Assembly (NCBI GenBank): GCA_025617375.2
Contig: JAMYGW020000003.1
Coordinates: 1,612,001-1,676,000 of the forward strand
DNA length: 64,000 nt
Direction: 5' to 3'
From: Acarospora socialis
Lineage: Eukaryota > Ascomycota > Lecanoromycetes > Acarosporales > Acarosporaceae
Shown piece by piece: positions 21,546-34,447 of the stretch. A program made the position numbers and the translations under genes. The notes under the pieces are model-generated. The model was not told the DNA's origin, made no database searches, and saw only the letters and a program-made list of their open reading frames with translations. Numbering within the stretch: the stretch's first letter is position 1; every line of letters starts with the position of its first letter.

Positions 21546-23482
21546 ATGCTTCTTCCAGCGTTCCTCTGTCTTCTTGCGCTTACCAAGGTGGCGACTTGCA
21601 CGTGGCCGTTTGGAACAAATTTTCTGTTCTGGTTTTGGCAAAGTGGTAGGACCTTGAACCCCTCTACGTTATGAGGCTTTGACACTTCCAGCTGTGGTGG
21701 TGGACCAATGGCTCTACATCGAAGGGGGCGAATACTACACCCTCGACGGTAATACCATTAACCCGAATTCCCGTAAGCTTCTGTTGCGCATAGCCCTCTT
21801 TGTGGCCGGTCACTGATGTAGCAACTTCACTCCTCAGTTACCAGCACACTCTCTATCGATCTGTCACAATCATGGACTATCGGGTCGGTAAGCGCTCAAA
21901 ACAACAGCAAGCCGTCGACGATGGCTCCAGTGCGACGGCCACCTCTTTGGTACGACCCCTTCACGAACCTTGTGATGGAAAGAGGTGGATGGGCGTATAA
22001 TCCTGCCTCCTATGATCTCTGGTCGTTCTCACCAGACGGTAAAGAATCCGCTGTCTGGTCGTTGAATGGAACGGCGTCTGCTGATGCCACGAAGCTTGCT
22101 GCGACATTCGGTGGAGCATTTACAGCCTCTACCACGAAGTTTTATAGTCTTGGCGGTACAACACCTTCCTATGTTAACGTAGCTCTTCAAGGATTTACAA
22201 GCTATGATTTCGCGACCGGGACTTGGAGGAACTCCTCGTCCTTGGCTTCCTCACGGAGCGGGTACTCTGTTCAAGGACAAGCCACCTTTCTGCCAATTTT
22301 TGGTGACGCGGGTTTACTCGTCTTTCTCGGGGGAGATTCGCCACCAAATCAGACCTACCAGTATGAAGCTGGTGCGGCTTTAGTTGACATGTCCAACATC
22401 ACAATTTATGATCCCACTAGTGGTACATGGTATCATCAAACCGCGACCGGCTCTGTGCCACCTCCGCGCTCAGAATTCTGTGTTGTCGGTTCCGCGGCGA
22501 AAGATAATAGCTCATACGAGATGTCAGTCCAAAGCGCTCCCTTCTGGGATGCGTAACACTTGCTGAAGTGTGCAACAGATATGCCTTCGGTGGCTCTACC
22601 AACGCAACCTTCGACGTTCGGAACGCTGCCGACACCGGATACTTAGATGTGTTCATCCTGTCGATGCCGTCTTTTGTGTGGTTCAAAGCGGGAACCACCA
22701 CTGAAGCACGACGAGCGAACCACTTCTGCCACGTCGTCGGACAAGGTCAGATGCTTGTTATTGGAGGTCGCAATCCTTCGCAAAATAGCTCTGCTTCAGC
22801 TGCAGGTTTCTGGAATAATGTCGACCCTTGGACTCGAGGAATGAACATATTCGACATGAATAGTCTGAACTGGACTGGAGCTTACAATGCTGGCTCCACC
22901 TATGACCGGCCAGCCGTGATCCAGCAGTACTACGCGAACCAGTCAGTTTGTCGCTACACCCACAGAAGGGGGCATCTTGGAGTACTAGGCTGATTGAGAC
23001 ACAGCGCCAACAACACCAGCTGGAGCGATCCAGCGCTCGCAGCTTTGTTTAGTAAGTGACGACATCAAAGGCTAAGACTGAGCCCCTCTGACAGAGCCCC
23101 AGCCCCGAGGCAGGTTGCATCCCCAGGGTCTAATACGACCTCACCATCTACTCCCCAGAGCCACACAGGCGCGATCGTTGGCGGCGTTGTCGGTGGAGTT
23201 GGGGCACTGCTCATCATCCTTGCCTCAGGGTTTATCTTCGTCCGTCGCCAACGTCGGCGAAATGCCTCCTCCATACCCAACATACCTTCGCACGAAACGC
23301 TACACAATCAAAAATACGAGAAGGCCGACCAGCAGAGATATGAGATGGAGAACCCGCCGGTTGAGATGGAGCACCCGCCGGTTGAAATGCCTGCAACGGG
23401 CAGTCCGCACGGAACCCCATCCGCGTTTGTAGAACTGCCTACCGGTTTGTCTCGAGATCAGAGCTTGGCAGCTAAAACGTAG
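21546..23482 (+). CDS. Kelch-like membrane-anchored surface protein
   Basis: Six exons (21546-21645, 21692-21772, 21838-22522, 22579-22941, 23005-23051, 23097-23482) sum to 553 residues. Residues 1-18 (MLLPAFLCLLALTKVATC) are a signal peptide. The extracellular part has kelch/galactose-oxidase-like blades with the expected short strands, for example GGTTPSYVN, LVFLGGDSPP, YAFGGSTN and MLVIGGRNPS, and many N-x-S/T sites. A Ser/Thr/Pro stalk precedes the membrane helix (GAIVGGVVGGVGALLIILA), followed by RRQRRR and an acidic cytosolic tail with repeated NPPVEM/HPPVEM. The stalk-and-anchor design is common among ascomycete kelch surface proteins of unknown role. The last intron uses a CAGAG acceptor, which is the only choice that keeps frame. 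Confidence 0.75.
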
Positions 23483-25031
23483 AAGTGAAGGCTCTATAGC
23501 GGTCGGTAAATTCTGCATAGAGAAGTGTCGATTTGCATATAAATAATGACCAACGCGAGAGCTGCCAACATCGCCACAATTGACCTCTCACGCCTCTTGA
23601 CCTTCCCTATCGGTATGGCCCTGGCTCTAGATTAGATTGCTAGTAGTCCTTATCCTGATGAGCTTTTGCCGATCAGACATTGGAATGCTCAACAGCTTCT
23701 CTTGTATCAGCATTCCTGAAACTGCATGAGACGTGGCCCAAACCTACCGCCCAACGCTCATGCAGAATCCTAAAATACCATGAGCCGTGGGACTTGCTCA
23801 CCGTCACTGTGGTCACTGATAAGACCCTGAACGGTAGGGTATGAATCGTATTCCCAGTATCCTGCTCTCCAGAGTAATTCTGGGTCGTTGCCGGCATGGC
23901 TGAAATACAATCATCTTCTCGCAGAGATTGATGTTCTGGAACCGAGTAAGCGCCTCTCAGCACTGCTCCTGGGAAAAAACCCTGATTGCAGTCCTTCTCA
24001 GTACAATACGTCAATTTTTGCTGTAGATGAGATAACACGGTCGTGACGGAAATCGGTTTTCAGTTGCAAAACATCAGTGAACAAAATGGGTCATCAATTG
24101 GAACCAACACCAAGTTGAGGTAAAGTGTAAGAGGAGTTCAGAAATGCATAAGGAATCAACTCTTCCTCCAGAGAGGGAAAGTTGTCATCTTTCATGATGC
24201 GGGTAGACTTGGAATCGCAAATTACAACTAACGCTCTGGTCAAGTCCTGCATTAAAGCATTTGCATGTTGTTAGTGTTGTCCAGAGGGACCTCATCAATG
24301 TCTTTCCATGTGCAAACACTTGCAGAGAGAAGGATTCAAGAATCAGAATCAACAGGATTGTGTAGAGCATCAACATGCATAAGCAAATGTACAGAGTACT
24401 TTACTCATTTCAGGTGTCTGTTTGGGCCACAAACTGTTGAGTGGGGTGTAGATCTATTAATTAATGAGTAGTGTAAAAATGTTCTTTTTGTGAATATATG
24501 CTGTTGTTTTAAGTAAGTTATCAATAGACATATAACAGGATCGAAACAGAGTTGAAACTTCACTGATAACTGCAGTCAAGATAGAGAGATCAAAAATAAG
24601 TTCTCAATCATGTTCAACTATGCTGGTAATTTACGGTACGTAGTTAACGTTTTTAAAACCACAAATGGCAAAGACACGCCTCGCTTGACCCCGCGCTAAA
24701 TCTGCCAGCTGCTGCCTCGAGCTGTCCTCCTCTCCCCCTCCTCTACCCGATCCAGCCTTGGTATAAGCTTACCATCTTCCACTTCTTTAGATGCTGGCAC
24801 TGTCTCAACTGCAGAGCTTCACTATTCAAAGACTGTGTCGTCGTCTGCCTGTCTCTGTACAACTTCGGTTTCTCAAGGTCACGGCATCCGTGCCGGTCGC
24901 GTCTCACCTCACTTGACCCAGCCTTGATATCGAGGTCTGAAGTGTTAGGGGTCTTCAGATACGGCCACGCTGAGAGCTGTTGTCAACAAGCATTTCATAT
25001 AGTCCAAAGCCAAGCTATTTCTCCGTCGACA
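23483..25031. other. Long gene-poor region, AT-rich in part
   Basis: About 1.5 kb without a supported gene. The part from 24440 to 24660 is clearly AT-rich, as in decayed repeats, while 24660-25030 is CT-rich on the plus strand (CTCCTCTCCCCCTCCTC) and looks like promoter or leader of the FHA gene. No terminal repeats were found. Confidence 0.45.
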
Positions 25032-27865
25032 ATGGCGGCAAGTCATCAAGGTTAGCCTTCTTCTCGCTGAATCCAGTGCTGCCTGGGTTAAGAACTCCCG
25101 ACCGCCCGACCTCAAGGCTATGTGAGCTGACCATCTCATCGAACAGTCGTCATCACCCTAACAGCACTCAACTATCCCGATGAATTCCGCAAGAGAGTGA
25201 TTACGCTTACGCCCGCTTTGACGAACATTCAGATCGGCAGATCCTCCAAAAGCGAAGTTAAGAATCTTACAGCAGCTAAGGATAACGCCTGGTTCGATAG
25301 CCCCGTTATGTCTCGAGAACATGCAAAGATCTGGATGTCTCCGCCGGAGTCACGAGTAAGGCCGTCGAACCTTGGGATACTTGTAACAAAGCTGACTTGC
25401 TTATTCCTCCAGTCCGTCTATCTCAAGGACGTCGGATCTATGCATGGTACCTTCGTGCAAGGTTGCCGGCTTGGAACGAACGTTCCTCACCGACTTAATG
25501 ACGGAGATAGAGTTACATTTGGCATCCCAGTGACTCGTGCACAGGGTATGTCTACTTCTGTAGTTGCCAGTTTCATCTCGGCCTTGTTTCCGCAAGCTGT
25601 CAGATCTCAGCATCGGAGGCTACTGTCAGATCAATGCATATGATTGCCGTCGTATACTGACAAGATGGCCTCATAGAAACCTTTCCCGCAAAGGCATTCC
25701 GAGTGAACCTTGACTGGCAGGAGTGGATGTAAGTTTGTACTCTTTTCAATCTTACTGTTCATCGCTGCTATCATGTGAGCTTGCTGATCATATGTTACAG
25801 TCCACCAACCCCGGAATCGAACCGTCCGGTCAAGTCCAGTCCCAACGTTACCCACTACGAAATGCCTGACGGAACTCCAGACGCCGAGCTATCCCACGAA
25901 CCGTCCATCCGTTTCCATTGCCCTTCGTCACGAGACTCCTCTATACCGAAATCAGACTCCTCTGTTGCTGGAAGTGTCGCAGAGGATGATCTTAATGAAG
26001 ACCTTGATGACGATGATTTAGAGGCTCTTTGTCAAGTCGCAGAAGGGTCTCCGTCGCCTACACACTTTCGGCTTCGTGCTCCAACCGAGTTGACTAAGGA
26101 GGAGAAATCCACAGAGCAAGACGTTCACTCCAATATGGAACGTAACGGACAGAACACATCTCTCTTCGTGGGCAAAAATGGAGTTGGAGACTCCGAACAC
26201 AATCCTATACAGCTCGATAACGATATTCGTGTACAAGACGTGGTAGTTGATGAGAGTGACGAAGAAGGACCTGAGGTTGTCAGCACTACCAAGGTGTATG
26301 ATCTTGTCGGTCCAAAGCATCGAACTGTACCTCTATCATATGGCGATATGTTAGACACTGCCGCTGTCCATGGGCAACCGAATGACTCTTCGGCCGACAA
26401 CGGTGAGGAATCTGATGAGTTCGAGGTTGCCGACATGAGTGATGAGGACGATCTTGAATATACCAATCAAGGACGCACCGACCAAGCCATTCACGATCAT
26501 AGGAAAGAAAGCAAGGTCTACCAATCGACATACGCCGAAGTAGATGAGGAGGATGAAGATGCCAGCAGCTCGGTAGCCATAACCGAGGATGAGGTCATGA
26601 ATCCGAGGCAATCAGCGTTACCAAATGGTAACAATGAAAATATAAGGGAAGGATTAGATAATCATCCGGACACACTGCAGTCGACATCCTATCCGAATCT
26701 CTTGGTCGACCATACTCAATATCAGATTCAGGGTATTCCAGACGCAGGCACAAGCCCGATCCTCAATGGCAGTTACGGGAGTTTGCCTTTGCATGATAGA
26801 GAGGTACCTGGTCATCCGAAGGTCTCGGAACGAGCGCCAAGCCCTTCCGATGCTGCTATGGCTAAGGCCAGCTCCGTGAAGGATTCGCAGCTTGTTCGAA
26901 GGTCGAGTGAGCGCTACAATCATGGTCAGAACGCCGCAAGGGCGGTACAGAACACTCACAATGACAGGACGGGTACTAGCACAGAGGATTTCTTGCCTAC
27001 TTTTACACGAAGCCCTCCCTTGATCAACTACGACACCAGTCCGGAATATGGCACATCCTGGCAGGCCTTTAATAGAGTTCAAACACACTACAGTGTGGGG
27101 CCGTTCAGCAACGCTAATTACGTACCTACTTCGTATGGCGACGCAAGCGGCGCCCCTAACATCCTCGCTCAGGACACAGCGTCTAATTCACGAAATCCTA
27201 GGGGCGAGGGAGCACACCTGTTGCATAAGTATAGAGCGGCTAGAACCTACGATCGGTCCTTCAACGACGAGAGTCCAAGGCAGCCAGGACACGGCGTTGT
27301 CCCCGTTGATCCGTACTATCAGGTCCCTACCAATGGACTGGGAAGTGCCACGTTGTTTACCGCTCCTACCAGCACAATCGAACCTCAAGATCAACCAGAC
27401 CCCCTGCCGGCGACGACTAGAGCAACCACGGGACTCTCAATTGGCGATATCGTTGAGACTGAATCCGCATCCGCACAAAGCCTCGTACCCATACTTGGAA
27501 TCAAGAGGAAAGCGGACGAGATATCTACCGATCAGGATGAGTCGATCTCCTCACCTTGCCTGTCTCAGTCTAGCGGGGCAGTGTCCATTCCAGACAACAC
27601 CAGCATCCCAGACGCTCAACCCAGGGAGGTGAGCGAGTTTGCTGCCCAGCCGAGCTCCACTCAGTCAACGGAAATCTCACTGGGACCGAGTCGTGTTACT
27701 GCGCCAACAGCCACTCAAAACGATCGACCCAGGAAACGAGTCAAGACTGTTGCGAAATGGATTGGTACCACAATCTTGCTTGGCGTTAGTGCCGTGGTAA
27801 CTATTGCCGCCACTGCTCCACAGTCGGTTTGGGACGAAATCGATCGCGAGATGGGGCTAGTGTGA
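25032..27865 (+). CDS. FHA-domain protein with C-terminal membrane anchor
   Basis: Five exons (25032-25050, 25147-25355, 25413-25545, 25677-25728, 25801-27865) give 825 residues. The FHA domain, a phosphothreonine reader, lies at about residues 20-120: IQIGRSSKS, SREHAKIW and LKDVGSMHGTFVQG hold the conserved Gly-Arg, Ser-x-x-His and Asn/His-Gly positions. A long acidic, Ser-rich disordered region follows. Near the end are two basic clusters (GIKRKADE and RPRKRVKTVAKW) and then one hydrophobic segment (WIGTTILLGVSAVVTIAATA) close to the C-terminus. A tail-anchored protein on ER, nuclear envelope or mitochondria is inferred; the basic clusters suggest nuclear membrane. SLMAP/Far9-type proteins share FHA plus tail anchor, but I saw no coiled coil here, so that identity is not claimed. 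Confidence 0.8.
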
Positions 27866-30043
27866 CCATTGCGTTGGCCCTCAATCTTTCATAGTTCTCA
27901 GACTAACCATGGGAATCTACCCAAGGGGTCATGTGGTGTTTGGGTAGAAAGTGATGGGGAGGCGCGCTATGTGGAGACCTTTGAATGGCCATCTAACGAG
28001 TTTCCATCTTAGCGTAGGGGCACCATGATCACGAGATTTGAGCTATATGGCGTTACGAATTTCATCTGAGGGAGCACATCGGCCTATCACATCTGTCTTC
28101 TGCTCTATGGCTGACCGCCTTACCCTCTTTCTTGCATTTCGATGTTAGAGGGGGCAAATCTCTTGACCTAAGATTTCTCAGCTAGTGCTAGTATTACTTG
28201 CATGCTTCCTGAAGCGATCTGATACCTCTCGTTCAATGGTTTCAATCACCTTAGCTGCCCCCAATTGGTTTTTAGTAGGAATGTCATAAAAAGAAAAACC
28301 TATAGAGTATCAGGAACGCCCATTGCTCAGTGTCATCCTGCCTGGTCGTGAAACCAGGCTCGAACATAGACGTGTCTTTACGAGCACGGTCGGCATGTTG
28401 GCACTTTGCAGGCCTGCAGATTCTGCGACGCTCTGTCGTACAGCCTGATTCTACTGCCAGCTGGTATCTTTATCGTTGACTGATGCTATGAGCGGTGAGG
28501 CCGCCTTCGCTGTTCGTCAAGTGCCTGCTTAACCATGGCCCAATGAGAGAACCACCCGAGGCAAGACAGTACAACATGATAAGAGCACGTGGCTGCCACG
28601 GGTCGGACTCCACAGCGGTTCCTTTCAGCCTTTTTACCTCAGGGTACATCGTACAAGTCGTCTTGGTCTGGATACCGGCTAATTGCATGCAGACGCTGTG
28701 TCCCGGAGGCGATGATCGACTTCCGCCTACATGATCGCATCATGTCGGACCTGAAACTTCCGCTCGCTCAGCGGCCTTGAGCGTCTCGAACTCCAACCGT
28801 CGAGTAGCTGCGCTACTGACTGCTTTGCCTGTTGATAAGGTGGGATGTGTATTGCCAAGCTATCATAGAACAGTTCGCGGATGCCAGGAAGATATTTCGA
28901 TAACAAAGCACATACTTCATTTCCACATGGATCTTCCAATCCCTGGGTCCGAGAAAAAGTCATCCGTTTCTCGGTTCAGGCACCGCGTTTCCAACTACCC
29001 GTCCCGCAGGTTGAACATATGGCGCCGAGCTACACCTTTCAACTAATCGGGACAGACAACCGAGCGTGTTCGATCTGGATCTGACACGAGGCACCCTACA
29101 AGAACGAGTGGCCCTCGACAGGGTTCTCGGCTTCCTAGGGGAGATAGGCTTCCTGCATGTGTTCCAGAAATGCCCGCGTCCCGACTGTCAGACTTATCTG
29201 TCAACCCGCAAAATTAGGGCCGATTCGTCGAGGAGGGTTCTAGATATCGGGGCAATCCTATCTCGACGCTTGACAGGTCATTGTGGAATACGAGATTGGC
29301 TTACACGACATAGCGCCATCGTCAATCCTTGTCAACAACCACGGACTTGGACTGATCCGATGCTGCCTGGAATGTTCCCATCAGGGGAGTTTTGTGAACG
29401 CTATGCCGTCGTCGGGCAAGGAGTCCACGCGGGCGGTGAGATGTGCAATCTACTTATGACGAAGTCAGTATGACCGTCAACTTCGCTTGCAATGTACCCG
29501 TACTCGCTCCCTCGCTGTCGTTGGCGTGCTCGTTGGAGATACGACCCTGTCCCACGAAGCCGTCACGCTGCGGTGACATGGTACGTTGCTGTGCTAGGGC
29601 TAGGCGACTCGGTTACTTGGGTTTGGTACCATGTGACTACACTCGTGATCACTACATCCTTCGAGGCAGATCCTGATGGTTAGTCGTTCATCAAGCGGTT
29701 ACCCTCGGCTGCTTCATCACAGAGTAGCACTACAGCTTGTTGTGCTGCGAACTGTTGAATCAGACGGGGTTAGGGCTTCCGTCACATTCACTTCATGATA
29801 CCACCTTCGCCCTTACGAGAGATCTTCCTATAAAGTTTCTGGACCAGACCAAGGACCTCTAACCACAGACCTGGAACCATCGACCTCTACGGGCAGCGGC
29901 CGCAACCAGCCCTAGCCGACCGACAACAGACTACGAGATTTAACTCTCGACGCGTCAAGTCCAGCCATAGCATCGGCACACTAGCCCTATCATCTCGACG
30001 TACACATATCAAGAGCTTCGATTCTACCTCCTTCTTACACACC
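27866..30043. other. Long region with no recognisable gene
   Basis: About 2.2 kb. A 135-codon open frame at 29066-29473 on the plus strand starts without ATG and has no motif I recognise. A 7-bp hairpin (GCCTGGT/ACCAGGC) lies near 28340. GC content stays moderate, so this is not simply decayed AT-rich repeat. I cannot support a gene. Confidence 0.4.
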
Positions 30044-30427
30044 ATGGCCCACACCGTTCCCCTTCCCCGATCATCCTCTTCAGCAACCACGGACAAGGAC
30101 CCAAAACACACCTCCTGCATCGGCGGCCGAACGATCCTCACTTGCGCTTCTTGCGCCGGAAATCCGCCTCGGTACGTCTTCTTTTCTCTGCCTCCTCTCT
30201 TTTCCTCTCCTTTACCCCTCTTCTTCCCTCTCCCTTTCCCACCCATCACCACCTTCACACTCCTCTACCTGTCTGTTGGTCCTTGTATTTCGGTGTTGCT
30301 TACCGATGCTGTTCCCTGAAGAGGTCCAGAATGCGTGACGTGCGAAGGGCGGGGCTTCATCACGGTTTGGTGCGGGCATTGCTTTCCCGCAAAGGTCGGA
30401 GGCGGTGGGGGGAAGTCGGAAACGTAG
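30044..30427 (+). CDS. Tiny CxxC zinc-binding-like protein, two exons
   Basis: Exons 30044-30171 and 30322-30427, joined across a 150-nt intron (donor GTACGT, acceptor GAAG), give 77 residues. After an N-terminal Ser/Thr/Pro stretch come three CxxC pairs: CASC, then CVTCEGRGF, then CGHCFPAK. The CxxCxGxG pattern resembles one DnaJ-type cysteine-rich zinc repeat, so zinc binding is likely, but there is no J domain. Only the spliced form brings the pairs together; neither exon alone would be called a gene. The intron is a long CT-rich tract. I do not know a function. The coding nature is inferred from the motif and splice borders. Confidence 0.5.
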
Positions 30428-30873
30428 GGTCGGATCCCGGAGCTCGGGGAGGGGATGATGGGATGATCAGGGAAAGGCTGATGAAGACTCTGGTCGGCGC
30501 TGCAAACTTGTCCTGGTGTTCAATGATACGATGTTTTGTTCCTTGCTGGCAATGGGGTTTGGTTTAAGGATTGGGGTGTATGCCCGTTGAATTAACTGAC
30601 CGTGTTCACCTCGCAATTGCCCAGGCCGCGACATATGTCAACTAAAGTGGACTGCTGAGAGATCACAATTTCTAGATAGGTTTTGATAGCAGCAACAGGG
30701 AAAAGCAAGTCTGTTAAAGAAAGGCTCGAGAACGATATACCAAACAGATATTACTCAAGGATACTTGTATCCGTTGACAAGAGGCCGGCCTCCGCAATTC
30801 AACCGCTATCGCTCTTGAGTCACTTGGACTACTATGAGATCCTTGACTTTGACTCAAAAGCGATCATGCTTGT
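30428..30873. other. Convergent 3' region
   Basis: 446 bases between the small CxxC gene and the AAA gene. Nothing recognisable. Confidence 0.5.
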
Positions 30874-33703
30874 TCACTTGCTGATCATTCCGAACTGCTC
30901 ATTCTTGTACTTCTCATACTGAATCACAAACTCGTCTTTGAACTGACTTACGTTACGCTGGACCTGCTTGATCATTTTCTTCTCGATTTTGGGTTTTTTC
31001 TCCGCTCGTGCCAAGCCTAGTGCAGACGTCACGATGTTTCGGATTTGACGTCCGTCAAGGCCTATCGGGCAGACGTCTTCCTTAAGCCACTCGATAATAT
31101 CTTCCATGTCTTTGACAAGGCCTTTGCGATCTAACGGATCCAAGAACCCACGAAAGATGGCCATGGTTTGGTCTTCGTTCAGGGAGGTATATTTGATTGC
31201 GATGTGAATGCGGGATTGGACAGCCACGTCGAATTGTGCTATCTGATTTGTTGTGAGCATCAGGATCCCTGTTCGAAGTTTAGTTTTTCCTTCATCTTCG
31301 GTGAGTGCAAGATGGTTATACCCTGGTAATACTCGAGCACGCGAAGGAAAACTGCCATTGTTAGTGAGTTTTCCAATTGATATTGTTCCGAATGTATTAC
31401 CAGAAACTAGTGCGTTTCTCTCTGTATTGCTTGCAACACCCTTTCCTCGGCTCTCCAAGAAGACATCGGCCTCGTCACTACGTTATATAAGGTTGAAGTT
31501 CATGTAACGACACTCCTGTAGAATACTCACATCAGAAGGATGGCTCGCCACGAAGCGGCTAAGGCGAAGATCTTTGCAAGATTGGCCTCAACATTCTTTG
31601 CCTTTGTGCCGACATCGGCTACACTTATGCTGAATAGCGGCTTCTCTGCAGCAATTGCTACCGTCTCAGCTGTGGAAGTTTTGCCGACACCGGGCGGTCC
31701 TAAATGAACATTAGCAGCTAGATCTAGCAGTATGAAGCTACGAGGTCCAACCATAAAGAAGTATCACCAAGCCCTTTCCTTTTTTAGCGACAATATCATC
31801 CACTTCCAGGCCATCCGTTCCCGATGTTGATCCATGACCATTCACAAGATCCAATATCATCTTCTTGGTCTCTTCTCCATCAGCTAGTTTGAGTCTGGAA
31901 GACCACGAATTTTTAGGGTCCGCTTTCGGTAAAATTTTCAGCGATGTGACCTGGAGCTGGGCCCATTGCTTATCACGCAAGACATAGCCAAGTACTCTGG
32001 GTGGACATAGCATGTACTGTTCTTGCTCCCAAACACCTCTTTGGTTCGCTTCTTCGTCAAATCTGCTTCTATACATTGCTCCCAAGTCTTTGTTCTCTCG
32101 GCACTCTAGGCAGTCACAGCTTATATCGTCGTCATCTGGCATCAGCGAACCCACTTGTGCAAGCGCTGGACCGTAGCGAAAATAGGACTCGAAATCAACC
32201 ATGACTCTGCTCTCAACCTAGGCAAAACATCAATTCGGCCACATGTGCTACCAGGTTCAGCTTACATTTGAAGACTTCGTCGCTGCATTCATTGCACGAC
32301 TGCTTGCAGCTGAAAATGAAGACTGCAAATTTCTCAGGAGCTCTATATCGGGTTCGAGAGTTGATTGGGACAGCACATCATTCTCCTAATGTGTAACTGT
32401 CAGACTCCAAAGGATACAGGACTAATGAACTAACCTTGTCGTCATCACCCTGAACTCCAGAAAACCCCTTTTTAGCAAACATGGCGTCCCCAAGGTAATC
32501 GAACATTTGCGACCCTTGTTTTGCAGTGCAGAAGTCGCGATACTTACCGCCCCGCTCAATTAAGCGCTCCCGAATGGCGTTGTGATTATCATTGAGCTCC
32601 AAAGGATAATATGGCAATGACGTGATAGGCTTCATGCCGTCAAACTTCTCGAACTTCAGTATTAGGGGCATTCGCCTAAACTTCTTTCCATCCCAATCAT
32701 AAGTCCAGCAAGACAAGGTCCAGGTAGTGTAACGCCTAGGGATTAATGTTGGGGGCCATGGGACCCAGTTGTCTTGGACGATAAACACCTGGTCTTGTCC
32801 CTGGAATGGTTTGCCGTATACTAACGTGCCGGGAGGGAACACTGTCCAAAGTGTCTCAAAAGTCACAGACTTTTGCTGCTTGTATGACTCGCGTGTCTTG
32901 AAGTATTTATCGAGCTTTGGATCGCCAGATCCCTTGGCAATTGTATCCAGGAGAAGTTTCAAATCAGATCGAGCTATCTTGTCTTTCTCGTCTTCGGATT
33001 TCTGCTTGGTAGCTTGCTCTAGCTTTTCCCAGTCAAAAATAAGCGCTTCGAAGGGTGAGTAGAGTGTCACTGGGGCCCCTCGAAAGGTATGATATGGGTA
33101 ATGGGCCAAGAGCTCTTTGAGGAGATCCCACAAGTCTTGACTCTCGATCTCAATTTCCCCCTCATTATCGAGTGCGTCTGTATGCAGGATCTTGCGTAGA
33201 GTAAACGCACATTTGTCGTTTGCTTGAGAAACTGCAGGGGATAGATCGCTCGGAGGCTGATCTTTGCGTTCCCCTGTGTTGGAGTCGACCCTGTTGATCA
33301 GGACTCGCATGCGGGAGGTGGGACTGTTCTCCTCCTCTGCTGGCTTCTTCGTCACGTCGACGTTAGCAGCAATGGTGCAGTGTAGCAAGGCACTTACGGC
33401 GTCCTTGTCTGGTTTTCCATTTGTCGGAGGGGTGAGCTGTCTAGTTCAGTTCACTTTCTATAGCTGAAAGGTCTTTAGAAATTTCTGTTACTGAAAGCGT
33501 TACATACCTGAGTGTCTGCGACTCCATTGACCTTGTTCGTGTTCTCTGTAGATGCTTTCTGTTCGAGATCATGGTACTTCTTCTCCAAAGCCACAAACTT
33601 CTCCTCCAGAGTCGCAAGTTTTTCTTCCGTTGTCTATTGACTCAATATTAGCAGTCCGCTTAAAACTTGACAAGGCTGGGACAGCATTCGTATTTACCGG
33701 CAT
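30874..33703 (-). CDS. AAA-family ATPase with N-terminal DUF7025-like region
   Basis: Nine exons (33703-33698, 33633-33508, 33436-32435, 32385-32266, 32217-31752, 31699-31531, 31477-31401, 31351-31322, 31268-30874) give 796 residues. A short coiled coil (EEKLATLEEKFVALEKKY) is followed by the large N-terminal region of fungal AAA proteins, with FPPGTLVYGKP and a WTYDWDGKKF block, then a linker with LCPPRVLGYVL. The ATPase core has Walker A GPPGVGKTST, Walker B AILLMDEADVFLE, sensor MLTTNQIAQFD and the arginine-containing SRIHIAIKY. All catalytic residues appear intact. The family is expanded in fungi and mostly uncharacterised. The first exon of six bases (MP) is a weak guess. The gene is head to head with the DUF7708-like gene, 744 bp apart. 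Confidence 0.88.
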
Positions 33704-34447
33704 TGCTTTACGCTCACTTGTTAGGGAAGATGCTGTTGATCAGTCGTGCTGCTTTATTTGCTTCGAGTTCTTTGTTGGGTGTTATGGCTCAAGGTAGAGA
33801 GCAGGATCTTTACTCAGTCAGTGGTTGCGAGGAAGACGATAACTTTATGTTACTTGACACGGCCCAGCTCCAAATTTACTGCACTGATACCTAACAGCCA
33901 TGTATATTGACCGACAGATGAGTCACACAGCTCAGCCTAGAGCGGCGGCCCACCCTGCATTTGAGGCTCTAATTTTTCGTGGATAGAGATATGGGCCCAC
34001 ACTGAGTACTTTGCGAACCCACACGGTAACATGAAAGCCCAATGAAATTGAAGATGTATGTGCAGGCAACCATCTCAATTTCCGGGACATGCAACCGGAT
34101 GTTCAGCGCCCTCAAGTACTGGAGCAGATGGTCTGCAGTGCAGTTATTTTGGCCCGCACGGCAGTTGAGGTGGGCCTGTGATTGGCAAATCGGACCAGAC
34201 TGGGCGGTCGCTCACCCAGCTTCTGTGCCGCTCGGCATATTGATTTGTAAGGTGTGGTGATACAAGTATGATAGCCTTGTCTGCTGTCTAACAAAAGCGG
34301 AATTTCGAGACCGCTATTGAGTCGCGCACATTTAGAATTAAAACCAGCCTCCAGAAAGTTGCCGCAGTATGGGTGGCCTCTCACCAGCAATAAACTGACA
34401 CGGCTTATTTTCTGTTCTCTTATTCAACTGATCGAAGTCTTGACCAA
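33704..34447. promoter_or_regulatory. Divergent promoter between AAA ATPase and NACHT-like genes
   Basis: 744 bp between two start codons that face away from each other. Short open frames here have no motif. Shared control of the two genes is inferred from layout only. Confidence 0.4.

Noticed and set aside
24440-24660. AT-rich tract as a RIP-mutated transposon
   Set aside because: No coding remains and no terminal repeats could be seen; AT richness alone is not enough.
29066-29473. 135-codon plus-strand open frame in the 27.9-30 kb gap
   Set aside because: It starts with GTG rather than ATG, has no motif I recognise, and no splice partners were found.
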